Below, piece by piece: positions 7,644-16,240 of a stretch of DNA of 40,486 nt (positions are counted from its first letter, which is position 1; every line of letters starts with the position of its first letter). Origin of the DNA: Paracoccaceae bacterium (GTDB taxonomy: Bacteria; Pseudomonadota; Alphaproteobacteria; Rhodobacterales; Rhodobacteraceae); the NCBI GenBank assembly GCA_947453525.1, contig CANGHD010000011.1, positions 1 through 40,486 on the forward strand, given 5' to 3'. The translations under genes and the position numbers were made by a program. The notes beneath the pieces are model-generated. The model was not told where the DNA came from. It was given only the letters and a program-made list of their open reading frames with translations, and searched no databases.

Positions 7644-10505
7644 CTATTCCGCGGCCAACCGCTTCGACGTCGCCAGCATCGGCTTGAGGTAACGACCGGT
7701 ATGCGAGGCCTCGACCTTGGCCACCTGTTCCGGCGTGCCGACGGCCACGATCTCGCCACCGCCATCGCCACCCTCCGGCCCGATATCGATCAGCCAGTCG
7801 GCGGTCTTGATGACGTCGAGATTATGCTCGATGACCACGACCGTGTTGCCCTGATCGACCAATGAGTGAAGCACCTCCAGCAACTTGCGCACATCGTCGA
7901 AATGCAGGCCGGTGGTGGGCTCGTCGAGGATATACAGGGTCTTGCCCGTGGCCCGGCGGCTGAGTTCCTTCGACAGCTTGACACGCTGCGCCTCCCCACC
8001 CGACAGGGTGGTGGCCTGCTGGCCGACCTTGATGTAGCCAAGGCCCACTTCGCACAAGGCATCCATCTTCTCGCGGATCGCCGGAACCGCCTGGAAGAAC
8101 TGCGCGGCATCCTCGCAGGTCATGTCTAGAACATCGGCGATGCTCTTGTTCTTGAACTTGATCTCAAGCGTTTCACGGTTGTAACGGTGACCCTTGCAGG
8201 TCTCGCAGGTCACATAGACATCCGGCAGGAAATTCATCTCGATCTTCAGTACTCCGTCACCCTGACAGGCTTCGCAGCGCCCGCCCTTGACGTTGAAGCT
8301 GAAGCGGCCGGATTGGTAGCCGCGGGCTTTCGCCTCCGGCAGGCCGGCGAACCAGTCACGGATGGGCGTGAAGGCGCCGGTATAGGTGGCGGGGTTGCTG
8401 CGCGGGGTGCGGCCGATCGCCCGCTGGTCGATGTCGATGACCTTGTCGAGATGTTCAAACCCCTTGATCGTCTCGCAGGGTGCCGGCGTCTCATGCGCGC
8501 CGTTCAGGCGCATGGCGGCGTTCTTGAACAGGGTTTCAATGGTCAAGGTCGACTTACCGCCCCCGGAAACGCCCGTCACGCAAACAAACATGCCCAGCGG
8601 AAACTCGGCGGTGACGTTCTTGAGGTTGTTGCCCGAGGCATTCACCACCGTCAGCTTCTTGCCATTGCCCTTGCGCCGCACCTTGGACACCGGGATTGAC
8701 AGCTTGCCCGAGAGGTATTGCCCGGTCAGGCTCGCCGCATCTGCCATAATCTCGGCCGGTGTCCCGCGCGAGATGACCTGTCCGCCATGCACCCCCGCCC
8801 CCGGCCCCATGTCGAAGACATAGTCGGCCTCGCGGATGGCATCCTCGTCATGTTCGACCACCAGCACCGTGTTGCCCGCATCGCGCAGGTTCTTCAGCGT
8901 GGTCAAAAGCCGGTCATTGTCACGCTGGTGCAGGCCGATCGAGGGCTCGTCCAGCACATAAAGCACGCCGGTCAGGCCAGAGCCAATCTGGCTCGCCAGC
9001 CGGATGCGCTGGCTTTCGCCGCCCGACAGAGTCCCGGCAGCGCGGCTCAATGTCAGGTAGTTGAGGCCGACATTGACAAGGAAACCAAGCCTTTCGCGGA
9101 TTTCCTTCAAGATGGCGCGTGCGATTTCGTTCTGCTGGTTGGTTAGCCGTTCCGGAACCGAGCCGATCCAGGCAAAGGCCTCCTGTATCGACATCTGCAC
9201 CACCTGCCCGGCGTGAAGGCCGGCGATCTTCACCGCCAAAGCCTCGGGCCGCAGACGGTAGCCCTGACAGGTGCCGCAGGGGCGGTTGTTCTGGAACCGC
9301 TCCATCTCCTCGCGAGACCAGGTCGAGTCGGTTTCCTTATAGCGGCGTTCCATGTTGGGGATGACGCCCTCAAAGATGCGCTTCACCGTGTAGATGCGCC
9401 CGCCCTCGTCATAGCGGAACTCGATCTCTTCCCCGCCCGAACCGCGCAGGAAGACCTCTTTCACCTTGTCGGACAGGTCTTTCCACTTCTTCTTCTTGTC
9501 AAAGGCATAGTGGATCGCCATCGCATCGATGGTCTGGGTGAAATAGGGACTTTTCGATTTGGCCCAAGGCGCAATGGCGCCTTGTTGCAGGGTCAGGCTT
9601 TGATCGGGCACCACAAGGCGTTCGTCAAAGAACAGTTCCATCCCAAGGCCATCGCAGACCGGGCAAGCGCCGAAGGGGGCGTTGAACGAGAACAGGCGCG
9701 GTTCGATTTCCGCGATGGTGAAGCCCGACACCGGGCAGGCGAATTTCTCGGAATAGGTGATGCGGGTGCCTTCGCCTTCGGCAGGGGCGGTCTCGATCAC
9801 GGCGATGCCATCGGCAAGGTTCAATGCGGTACGGAAGCTGTCGGCGAGGCGGATCTGGATGCCGTCGCGCACCACGATCCGGTCCACCACAACGTCGACA
9901 TCGTGGCGCAGTTTCTTGTCGAGCACAGGCGGGTCTTCCAGATCATGGAAGGCACCGTCGACCTTGACGCGCTGGAAGCCTTGCTTGCGCAGTTCAAGGA
10001 ACTCTTTCTTGTACTCGCCCTTCCGGTCACGGATGATCGGGGCCAGCAGATAGGCGCGGCTGCCCTCCTCCATCGCCATCACGGCATCGACCATATCCTG
10101 CACCTGCATCGCGGTGATCGGCAGGCCGGTGGCGGGGGAATAGGGGATGCCGACGCGGGCGAACAGCAAGCGCAGGTAGTCGTAGATCTCGGTGACGGTC
10201 CCCACGGTCGAACGCGGGTTCTTTGAGGTGGTCTTCTGTTCGATCGAAATGGCCGGGCTCAGGCCCGAGATGTGGTCGACATCCGGCTTGCCCGCCATGT
10301 CGAGGAACTGCCGTGCATAGGCCGACAGGCTTTCGACATAGCGGCGCTGGCCTTCGGCATAGATCGTGTCAAACGCTAGCGAGGACTTGCCGGACCCCGA
10401 CAATCCGGTGATGACCACGAACTGATCGCGCGGAATATCGACATCCACGTTCTTCAGATTGTGCTCGCGCGCGCCGCGCACTTCAATGAACTTCTGCTCA
10501 GCCAT
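7644..10505 (-). CDS. uvrA: excinuclease ABC subunit A
   Basis: ATP-dependent damage-sensing subunit of nucleotide excision repair, about 953 residues. Two ABC modules are visible: GLSGSGKSS with [12 protein letters not shown], and GVSGGGKST with [12 protein letters not shown]. The second zinc module is intact (CEACQGDG, then CETCKGH). In the first zinc module the pattern reads CPVSGF rather than CPxCGF, so the second cysteine is serine; the later CPVCDGLG pair is present. I place the start at the ATG at 10505 ([17 protein letters not shown]), the usual UvrA N-terminus, rather than an upstream in-frame codon at 10556 that would add 17 atypical residues. A GTTC-N7-GTTC SOS box lies 63-77 bases upstream, so LexA control is expected. 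Confidence 0.97.
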   Translation of the reverse strand: MAEQKFIEVRGAREHNLKNVDVDIPRDQFVVITGLSGSGKSSLAFDTIYAEGQRRYVESLSAYARQFLDMAGKPDVDHISGLSPAISIEQKTTSKNPRSTVGTVTEIYDYLRLLFARVGIPYSPATGLPITAMQVQDMVDAVMAMEEGSRAYLLAPIIRDRKGEYKKEFLELRKQGFQRVKVDGAFHDLEDPPVLDKKLRHDVDVVVDRIVVRDGIQIRLADSFRTALNLADGIAVIETAPAEGEGTRITYSEKFACPVSGFTIAEIEPRLFSFNAPFGACPVCDGLGMELFFDERLVVPDQSLTLQQGAIAPWAKSKSPYFTQTIDAMAIHYAFDKKKKWKDLSDKVKEVFLRGSGGEEIEFRYDEGGRIYTVKRIFEGVIPNMERRYKETDSTWSREEMERFQNNRPCGTCQGYRLRPEALAVKIAGLHAGQVVQMSIQEAFAWIGSVPERLTNQQNEIARAILKEIRERLGFLVNVGLNYLTLSRAAGTLSGGESQRIRLASQIGSGLTGVLYVLDEPSIGLHQRDNDRLLTTLKNLRDAGNTVLVVEHDEDAIREADYVFDMGPGAGVHGGQVISRGTPAEIMADAASLTGQYLSGKLSIPVSKVRRKGNGKKLTVVNASGNNLKNVTAEFPLGMFVCVTGVSGGGKSTLTIETLFKNAAMRLNGAHETPAPCETIKGFEHLDKVIDIDQRAIGRTPRSNPATYTGAFTPIRDWFAGLPEAKARGYQSGRFSFNVKGGRCEACQGDGVLKIEMNFLPDVYVTCETCKGHRYNRETLEIKFKNKSIADVLDMTCEDAAQFFQAVPAIREKMDALCEVGLGYIKVGQQATTLSGGEAQRVKLSKELSRRATGKTLYILDEPTTGLHFDDVRKLLEVLHSLVDQGNTVVVIEHNLDVIKTADWLIDIGPEGGDGGGEIVAVGTPEQVAKVEASHTGRYLKPMLATSKRLAAE

Positions 10506-10567
10506 GCCACACCCCACCAAGACACCCAAGATAGGGCTTAACGGCAGGCTTTCCAACTGGAAAAAGT

Positions 10568-10582
10568 GAACGAAGTGTGAAC
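10568..10582 (-). promoter_or_regulatory. LexA (SOS) box of uvrA, GTTC-N7-GTTC
   Basis: On the minus strand the sequence reads GTTC ACACTTC GTTC, an exact match to the direct-repeat SOS box GTTC-N7-GTTC known from Rhodobacter and other alphaproteobacteria, where uvrA is a described SOS gene. It ends 63 bases upstream of the uvrA ATG, a sensible distance for a promoter operator. The site is seen directly; binding by LexA is inferred. Confidence 0.8.
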
Positions 10583-10622
10583 CTGACGCTGCGGATGAAA
10601 AACTTCTGCGGCAGCTTTACTA

Positions 10623-10638
10623 ATTCAGTTATTCGAAT
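10623..10638 (+). promoter_or_regulatory. putative SqrR/BigR-type operator, ATTC-N8-GAAT
   Basis: The sequence ATTC AGTTATTC GAAT matches the ATTC-N8-GAAT pattern reported for the sulfide/persulfide-responsive repressor SqrR of Rhodobacter capsulatus. It sits in a strikingly AT-rich patch 34-49 bases upstream of a rhodanese gene, where a -35/-10 region would be expected. A second partial half-site, ATTCGAAT, is nested in it. The match is exact but short; regulation by an SqrR homologue is inference. Confidence 0.55.
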
Positions 10639-10671
10639 ATATATGAAATATCTCATCGAAAGGTCTATCCG

Positions 10672-11031
10672 ATGTTCAACTTCCTGCATGCCTCTCCCGC
10701 TCAACTGCAAATGACCGTGAAAGACGCGATGGCCAAGGTCGCCTCCGGCGAGGTGCTTCTGGTCGATGTGCGGGAACGGGCCGAGCTGCTGGCCTCAGGC
10801 ACCGCGAAGGGGGCGATCCATATCCCGGTCTCGCTGATCGCCATGAAGGCTGACCCCAAGGGGCCGGATTTCGACAAGCGTTTCAACGGCAAGACGGTGG
10901 CGGTGTACTGCGCCTCGGGCGCACGGTCGGGCATGGCGGTGCAGGCCTTGCAACGGCTGGGGTATCAGGCGGTGAACTTTGGGGGCTTTGGTGCCTGGGT
11001 GCAGGCGGGCGGTCCGGTTACCCGAACGTAA
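10672..11031 (+). CDS. single-domain rhodanese-like sulfurtransferase
   Basis: A 119-residue cytoplasmic rhodanese-fold protein. The active-site loop is CASGARS with the persulfide-forming cysteine at about residue 80, preceded by VLLVDVRERAELLASGTAKGAIHIPVS, typical of the family. Single-domain rhodaneses like this often carry sulfane sulfur in sulfide oxidation or persulfide handling. A GAAAGG ribosome-binding site lies about eight bases before the ATG. Upstream is an AT-rich region with an ATTC-N8-GAAT palindrome, supporting sulfide-responsive control. Its 3' end overlaps by 14 bases the end of the MFS gene on the opposite strand. Confidence 0.9.
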   Translation: MFNFLHASPAQLQMTVKDAMAKVASGEVLLVDVRERAELLASGTAKGAIHIPVSLIAMKADPKGPDFDKRFNGKTVAVYCASGARSGMAVQALQRLGYQAVNFGGFGAWVQAGGPVTRT

Positions 11032-12175
11032 GCCTGCGCCGCCCTTGGATCAGGTGAATGCCCAGACCCAGCAGCGAGAAGCCGATCAGGAACAGCGCCA
11101 GGCCGGAAACTCCGGCCTTTTGCATCAGGAAAGCCAGCAAGGGCGTCCCTGTCGTCGTGCCAAGATTGCCCAGTTGCGCAATCGCCCCCGCAGCCCGCGC
11201 GCGGTCCTGCGGCCTGGGGTTCAGTTGCGGGATAGAGGAAAAGCTGGCCCCCTGCACGATGCCCAGACTGGCCGCCAGAAGCAGGGCCGCACCGATCACG
11301 ACATCCTGACCCCAGCAGACCCAGATGCCCAAAGCCGCGACCGAGGCCACCGCGAACCCTGCCTCGACCAGCCGCACGGCCGCCACCCGGCCCAGCAGCC
11401 AAACCCCAAGCGTCAGGCTGACACCGATGGAGACCAAAGGCATCGCCACACCGGCAAAATGGCCCCATCTCCCCAAGGCGGCGGGCAAAAGCGTCAGAAC
11501 TGCCACGTAAGTCACAGTATAGCACACAAACCCCGTGGCTGGAGCCGCGATGAAGGGCGACGCATAGATCTGCCAGTGCTGCGCAAGAATCCCGCCCTGC
11601 CCTGTGACCAAGGCAGGCTTCACATCCCCAGGCATTAGTGGCCAAAGCGCTGCGGCGCAGGCCAACAGCCATAGCGCATGCAGGCGGAACAGGCCCGCAA
11701 TCCCGGAACTCTCCAGTATGCCGGGGCCCACCCAAGCCAGCACAGCATAGGTCAGCCCAAAGAAGCTGGACCACAGCGTCAGCGCAACACCCTGCCGATG
11801 CGGCGGTGCGGCGGCCGCAATCGCTGTGGGGCCCACGACGACGATTGCCAGATGCGACGCCCCCTCCAGCACGCGGGCCAGCATCATGAGCGGATAGGGC
11901 GGCAGAACAGATTCAACCAGCGAGACCATAGCCCCCAGAACCAGGGCCACCAGAATCGCCCGCCGTGCCCCCACCCGCGCCACGACCAGCCCGGCGGTTG
12001 TGCCCAACACCAGTCCAACCATGCCGACGATGGAAACCATGAGCCCGATCCACACCCCGGCTCCCGCCGGATATGCCGCACCAAGCGCCTGATAGGCCAC
12101 GGAAATCTTGCCGAACTGCGCCGCAGCCCCAAGGCCCGCGCACCACAGCGCAAGAATGGTCAGAAGGCTGCGCAT
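11018..12175 (-). CDS. MFS transporter
   Basis: Major facilitator superfamily membrane protein, 385 residues with about twelve hydrophobic segments and no extra domains. The first half has the loop GLVVARVGARRAI, a relaxed form of the MFS motif A, and the fourth helix region contains ARVLEGASHLAIVVVGPTAIA. I cannot assign a substrate. It stands alone on its strand: uvrA lies beyond the convergent rhodanese, and a divergent secreted-protein gene begins 156 bases from its start. The coding ends of this gene and the rhodanese overlap by 14 bases. Confidence 0.82.
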   Translation of the reverse strand: MRSLLTILALWCAGLGAAAQFGKISVAYQALGAAYPAGAGVWIGLMVSIVGMVGLVLGTTAGLVVARVGARRAILVALVLGAMVSLVESVLPPYPLMMLARVLEGASHLAIVVVGPTAIAAAAPPHRQGVALTLWSSFFGLTYAVLAWVGPGILESSGIAGLFRLHALWLLACAAALWPLMPGDVKPALVTGQGGILAQHWQIYASPFIAAPATGFVCYTVTYVAVLTLLPAALGRWGHFAGVAMPLVSIGVSLTLGVWLLGRVAAVRLVEAGFAVASVAALGIWVCWGQDVVIGAALLLAASLGIVQGASFSSIPQLNPRPQDRARAAGAIAQLGNLGTTTGTPLLAFLMQKAGVSGLALFLIGFSLLGLGIHLIQGRRRLTFG

Positions 12176-12331
12176 GGCGGCTCCGGTTTGGGATCAGAAG
12201 TGGGTAAGGCCCGCGCGGATGCTTGTCCAGCCTGTGACAAGCGAATCTGGACGATGCGTGGTAGCGCAACTGCTTTGTAAAAATGGAATGTCACTCTTGC
12301 AAAACTTTCAAGACGGTTCAGTATCAATCGC

Positions 12332-12790
12332 ATGACACGATTTCTCGCCCTGATTGGCCTTCTTGGCATTCCGGCGCAGGCCGCCGACCTTTGCCCCCTG
12401 GCACAGGCCCTGAGCAAGATCGTTTCAGCGGAAACCACCTACCGTCCGCCACCCTGCCCCAAGATCGGCTTTTCCACTTTGCCCGAAGGCGGAACGGCGG
12501 TGCATTCGCAAGCCGGGGCCTATCTTCCGGACTCGGGTCGGATCGAGCTTGCCCCCGACCTTGACCTGACGACGGCCTATGGGCAAAGCTATCTGCTGCA
12601 CGAATTGGTTCACGCCGCGCAATATGCCAGCGGCGCGCAAAACCACGTCGCTTGCCCTGCCGCCCTGGAGGCCGAGGCTTATACCGTGCAGGCGCACTTC
12701 CTGCGCGAGCGGGGATTGGGGCAAGAGGCGCTGGTGATTTCGCTTCTTGCCGATCAATTGGGCAGTTGCGGTGTGGAGGCAGACTACTAG
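12332..12790 (+). CDS. small secreted protein with HExxH motif, putative metallopeptidase-like
   Basis: A 152-residue protein with a Sec signal peptide (hydrophobic core after MTRF, cut near AQA-ADL). The mature part has a zinc-protease-style motif HELVHAAQ with a possible third ligand in EAEAY about 25 residues later, and several cysteines (CPLAQ, CPKIG, CPAALE, SCGVE) that could form disulfides in the periplasm. I do not recognise a named protease family with certainty; it resembles small uncharacterised proteins sharing the HELVH signature. The protein stops at a TAG (12788-12790) that overlaps the lpdA stop on the other strand by four bases. The 156-base upstream region is shared with the divergent MFS gene. 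Confidence 0.7.
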   Translation: MTRFLALIGLLGIPAQAADLCPLAQALSKIVSAETTYRPPPCPKIGFSTLPEGGTAVHSQAGAYLPDSGRIELAPDLDLTTAYGQSYLLHELVHAAQYASGAQNHVACPAALEAEAYTVQAHFLRERGLGQEALVISLLADQLGSCGVEADY

Positions 12791-14181
12791 ATGTGTATGG
12801 CGCGGTCGTAGGCGTCCAACACCGACTCGTGCATCATCTCCGACAGGGTCGGATGCGGGAAGACGGTGTTCATCAGGTCTTCTTCCGTCGTCTCCAGTTG
12901 GCGGCCGATGATGTAGCCCTGGATCAACTCGGTCACTTCCGCGCCGATCATATGGGCGCCCAGCAACTCACCGGTCTTGGCGTCGAACACCGTCTTGATG
13001 AAGCCCTCTGTCTCACCCAAGGCGATCGCCTTGCCGTTGCCGATGAAAGGGAAACGACCGACCTTGACGTCAAAGCCCGCGTCCTTGGCCTTCTGCTCTG
13101 TCATGCCGACCGAGGCGACCTGCGGATGGCAATAGGTGCAGCCCGCGATGGAACCCGGCTTGATCGGATGCGGATGGCCGCCAGCGATGAGTTCGGCCAC
13201 CATCACGCCTTCATGGCTTGCCTTGTGCGCGAGCCAAGGTGCACCTGCGATGTCGCCGATGGCATAGAGGCCGGGCACGCCCGTGCGGCAGAATTCATCC
13301 GTCACCACATGGGTGCGGTCAATCTTGACACCCAAAGCCTCAAGCCCCAGACCTTCGACATTGCCAAGGATGCCAACGGCAGAGATCACCGTGTCGAACT
13401 CCTGGGTCGTGGTGCCCTTGGCATCTTCCATATAGGCGACAACCTTGCCGGGCGAACGGTCCAGCTTCTTCACGGTCGTCTTTTCAAGGATCTTCATGCC
13501 CTGCTTGACAAACGCCTTCTTGGCGAAAGCGCTGACTTCAGCATCTTCCACCGGCAGCACGCGGTCCATAACTTCCACCACCGTGGTATCAGCCCCCAAG
13601 GTGTTGAAGAAGCTGGCGAATTCGATGCCGATGGCACCGGAGCCAATCACCAGCAGCTTCTTGGGCATCCGCTTGGGTTGCAGCGCGTGGCGATAGGTCC
13701 AGACCAGATCGCCATCCGCCTCCAGCCCCGGCAATTCGCGCGCACGCGCACCGGTGGCCAGCACGATGGCCTTGGCGGTCAACTCTTCGGCGCCCTTGTC
13801 GGAGGTCACCTTCACGGCCCCTGCCTTGGGAAGCGTGGCGTTGCCCATGAAGACGGTGATCTTGTTCTTCTTCATCAGATGGCCGATGCCGCCCGACAAT
13901 TGCTTGGCAACCGCACGCGACCGCGCCACCACCGCGTCCAGATCAAAGCCCGCGCCTTCGACCTTCAGGCCGAATTCCTTGGCCCGGCGCATCAGGTGAA
14001 ACACCTCCGCACTGCGCAGCATCGCCTTGGTCGGGATACAGCCCCAATTCAGGCAGATGCCGCCGAGGCTCTCCCGCTCGATGATCGCCACCTTCTGGCC
14101 GAGTTGGGCCGCGCGGATCGCCGCCACATAGCCACCGGGTCCGGCACCGATCACGATAACGTCGAAGGTCTGAGCCACCAT
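12787..14181 (-). CDS. lpdA: dihydrolipoyl dehydrogenase
   Basis: FAD-dependent E3 subunit of 2-oxoacid dehydrogenase complexes or the glycine cleavage system; it reoxidises dihydrolipoamide with NAD+. The 464-residue protein has the FAD-binding GAGPGGYVAA near residue 12, the redox disulfide in GGICLNWGCIPTK (C43 and C48), the NAD-binding GSGAIGIEFASFF, the second FAD motif GLYAIGDIAG, and the C-terminal catalytic pair H443-E448 in HPTLSEMMHE. A GGGAGG ribosome-binding site precedes the ATG. No E1 or E2 genes are adjacent, so the partner complex is not shown here. A palindrome just upstream may be an operator. DUF924 follows the same strand upstream. Confidence 0.96.
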   Translation of the reverse strand: MVAQTFDVIVIGAGPGGYVAAIRAAQLGQKVAIIERESLGGICLNWGCIPTKAMLRSAEVFHLMRRAKEFGLKVEGAGFDLDAVVARSRAVAKQLSGGIGHLMKKNKITVFMGNATLPKAGAVKVTSDKGAEELTAKAIVLATGARARELPGLEADGDLVWTYRHALQPKRMPKKLLVIGSGAIGIEFASFFNTLGADTTVVEVMDRVLPVEDAEVSAFAKKAFVKQGMKILEKTTVKKLDRSPGKVVAYMEDAKGTTTQEFDTVISAVGILGNVEGLGLEALGVKIDRTHVVTDEFCRTGVPGLYAIGDIAGAPWLAHKASHEGVMVAELIAGGHPHPIKPGSIAGCTYCHPQVASVGMTEQKAKDAGFDVKVGRFPFIGNGKAIALGETEGFIKTVFDAKTGELLGAHMIGAEVTELIQGYIIGRQLETTEEDLMNTVFPHPTLSEMMHESVLDAYDRAIHI

Positions 14182-14201
14182 CTTTTCCTCCCGTGAAAAA
14201 G

Positions 14202-14219
14202 TAGTTTGGTATTAAACTA
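14202..14219. promoter_or_regulatory. AT-rich inverted repeat in the lpdA 5' region
   Basis: TAGTTT and AAACTA flank a six-base spacer (ggtatt), centred about 30 bases upstream of the lpdA ATG. Its position between ribosome-binding site and likely promoter core is typical of a repressor operator, and its AT content contrasts with the surroundings. I cannot name the regulator. Confidence 0.4.
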
Positions 14220-14230
14220 TCTTGCAAAGG

Positions 14231-14265
14231 CCCGCAACGGCGTGCCCGCCGTAGCCCTATGCGGG
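14231..14265 (-). terminator. weak stem-loop at the end of the DUF924 gene
   Basis: CCCGCA (14231-14236) pairs with TGCGGG (14260-14265), and inside them ACGGC (14237-14241) pairs with GCCGT (14248-14252) around gtgccc. One side carries a seven-base bulge that includes the DUF924 stop codon. On the minus strand only a short CCTTT follows, so termination efficiency would be low. It may separate DUF924 from lpdA transcription. Confidence 0.3.
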
Positions 14266-14844
14266 TTTTGCATGGCTTTCCGTCAGGGCCCGAACCACGG
14301 CACCATAGCCGCCTTCTGACAGAAATGCCGTTTCCTCACGAGTTGAGGTGCGGCCAAGGGCAACGTTGCGGGCAGGGAAGCGGTTGAAGCGGGAGATGAT
14401 CTCTTGATGGACACGGGCGTGCAGGGCCATCTCCGGATCGGACGGCAGACGCTCCTCCATCAGACGCACAGCGCGGGCCTGATCAGCGGGGTTTTCGGAA
14501 TGCTCGAACGGCATGTAGAAAAACTGTCGCTCAGGCTCCGGTGCGCCCATGTCCCAGCCTTCGTCGAGCGCCTTGCGGGCGGCGGCCAAGGCCAGAGGGT
14601 CGGTCGCAAAGGCATCCGCCGTGCCGCGGTGCATGTTGCGCGGCACCTGGTCGGTCAGGATGAGGTAGGCCAGCGTGCCCACGGCCCCATCGACCCAATG
14701 TTCCAGCCCGCCGTCCCGCGCGGCTTGCCAAAGGTCAAGAAAGACGTCGCGACACATCGCATCCAGATCGTCACCGCCCTTGTACCAGCGGTCAGGCCCC
14801 ACCGTACCCAGCCAGAAATCCAGAACGTCTACCGGATCATCCAT
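14257..14844 (-). CDS. DUF924 family protein
   Basis: A 195-residue cytoplasmic protein of the DUF924 family, alpha-helical and distantly TPR-like. Landmarks are the N-terminal DVLDFWLG, the LILTDQVPRNMHRGTADAFATDPLAL block and FFYMPFEHSENPADQ, followed by RFNRFPARNVALGR. The biochemical role of this family is not established. It lies on the same strand as lpdA, 75 bases upstream of it, and may be co-transcribed, although a stem-loop at its end and a palindrome before lpdA argue for some separation. The next gene upstream, an MFS transporter, ends 50 bases away on the same strand. Confidence 0.85.
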   Translation of the reverse strand: MDDPVDVLDFWLGTVGPDRWYKGGDDLDAMCRDVFLDLWQAARDGGLEHWVDGAVGTLAYLILTDQVPRNMHRGTADAFATDPLALAAARKALDEGWDMGAPEPERQFFYMPFEHSENPADQARAVRLMEERLPSDPEMALHARVHQEIISRFNRFPARNVALGRTSTREETAFLSEGGYGAVVRALTESHAKPA

Positions 14845-14894
14845 GCGTGTCTCCCGTTTTGCGCGAAGGTGACAGGTTCACTCCGATAGCGCAA

Positions 14895-16133
14895 TCAGCC
14901 AGCACGGCTGCGACGGGGGTCCATCTCCATCACCGCGCCGACCGCCAGGGAAGAGGCATTGGGCGACAGGCTGGCAAAGCCCGCCTGCCCAACCGGGCCG
15001 GACCGGCGGCTGATCCGCCAAGCGGCATAGCCGGACAGAACGAAGAAAAGCAGGCCAAGAAACAGGAAATATCCACCGGGCCCGATTTGCCCCATGAACC
15101 AGCCCGACACCAGCGGGCCGAAGATCGCGCCAAAGCCGTTGAGGAAGATCAGTCCGGCCGAGGCACCGGGCATGTCGTCCTTGCTGAGGTAGTCATTGGT
15201 CAGGGCTATCAACAGCGAATAGAGGGGGTTGATGATGCCGCCGAGCAGCACGGCGACCGGCAGGATCAGCGCGAAGGGCAGTTTCACGAAGGTCGCCCCC
15301 ATCATCAGAACGGCCCCGGCCAGCGACAGCCACATGATCAGCGCCCGCCGGTCCATCCGGTCCGACGCCCAGCCGATGGGGTACTGGAGCAAAAGTCCGC
15401 CGATATAAAGCGCAGCCCCATAGGCCGCGATCTGCCCGAAGGTCAACGCCCGCATCGCCCCCCAGACCGAGGCCATGCCGAACATGCCCGCATAGATGCA
15501 CCCGGTCAGCAGCATCCCCGCGCAGCCCAGCGGAGAGGTGGCAAAAAGCTGCCGGAAGCTCATCCGCTTGGCATCCTCGAAGGTGGGGGCCGGGGTATCG
15601 GCCAGAAGGATCGGCATGAAGGCCAGCGACACCAGAACCGAGGGTATGATGAAAAGCCCGAAGCCCGCCGGATCGCCCATCGCCAACAGGCCCTGACTGG
15701 CGATGATGCCCAGCATCTGCACGATCATGTAGGCCGACAGCGTCTGCCCCCGCGTCTCGTTCGTGGCGGTGTTGTTCAGCCAGCTTTCGGCGGTGACGTA
15801 GATGCCGGAAAAGCAAAAGCCGATCAGCACGCGCATGACACTCCAAGCCGTCCAGTCCAGCAGCAGCGGATACAGGATAAGGATGGCGGAAATCATCGAG
15901 CCCAGAGCCGAAAACACCCGCACATGGCCCACACGCCGGATCATCGTCGGGGCCAGACGCGAGCCGCCAAGGAAGCCGACGAAATAGGATGACATCACGA
16001 TCGAGAGTTCAAAGGTCGAGAAATTCTCGGCGGCTCCGCGCACGCCCAACAGCGTGCCCTGCACCCCGTTGCCCACCATCAGCAACATGACGCCCAACAG
16101 CAAGGGCCAGGAATGGGAGAGAACTTTCAGCAT
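14895..16133 (-). CDS. MFS transporter, YcaD-like
   Basis: Major facilitator superfamily protein of 412 residues with twelve predicted membrane segments. It begins LSHSWPLLLGVMLLMVGNGVQGTLLGVRGAAENFS and has GGSRLAPTMIRRVGHVRVF as its motif A loop and GFCFSGIYVTAESWLNN after it, which I associate with the YcaD-like subgroup found widely in alphaproteobacteria. The C-terminal tail of about 35 residues is polar. The substrate is unknown. The 107 bases between it and queA (same strand, upstream) show no clear hairpin or promoter to me. Confidence 0.84.
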   Translation of the reverse strand: MLKVLSHSWPLLLGVMLLMVGNGVQGTLLGVRGAAENFSTFELSIVMSSYFVGFLGGSRLAPTMIRRVGHVRVFSALGSMISAILILYPLLLDWTAWSVMRVLIGFCFSGIYVTAESWLNNTATNETRGQTLSAYMIVQMLGIIASQGLLAMGDPAGFGLFIIPSVLVSLAFMPILLADTPAPTFEDAKRMSFRQLFATSPLGCAGMLLTGCIYAGMFGMASVWGAMRALTFGQIAAYGAALYIGGLLLQYPIGWASDRMDRRALIMWLSLAGAVLMMGATFVKLPFALILPVAVLLGGIINPLYSLLIALTNDYLSKDDMPGASAGLIFLNGFGAIFGPLVSGWFMGQIGPGGYFLFLGLLFFVLSGYAAWRISRRSGPVGQAGFASLSPNASSLAVGAVMEMDPRRSRAG

Positions 16134-16240
16134 GTCGGGCTCCTTCGGGGTCAGTCTAGCAGGGGCTTGGGGAATGCTGCGACCATTTCCGACATTGCGG
16201 GTACCGGCCCCGATCTTTCCGGTCAGGTGTCGCGGCAGGT

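Noticed and set aside
12652-14196. 514-codon open frame on the + strand across lpdA
   Set aside because: lpdA on the minus strand has every motif of its family; this frame has no recognisable domain and is a high-GC shadow.
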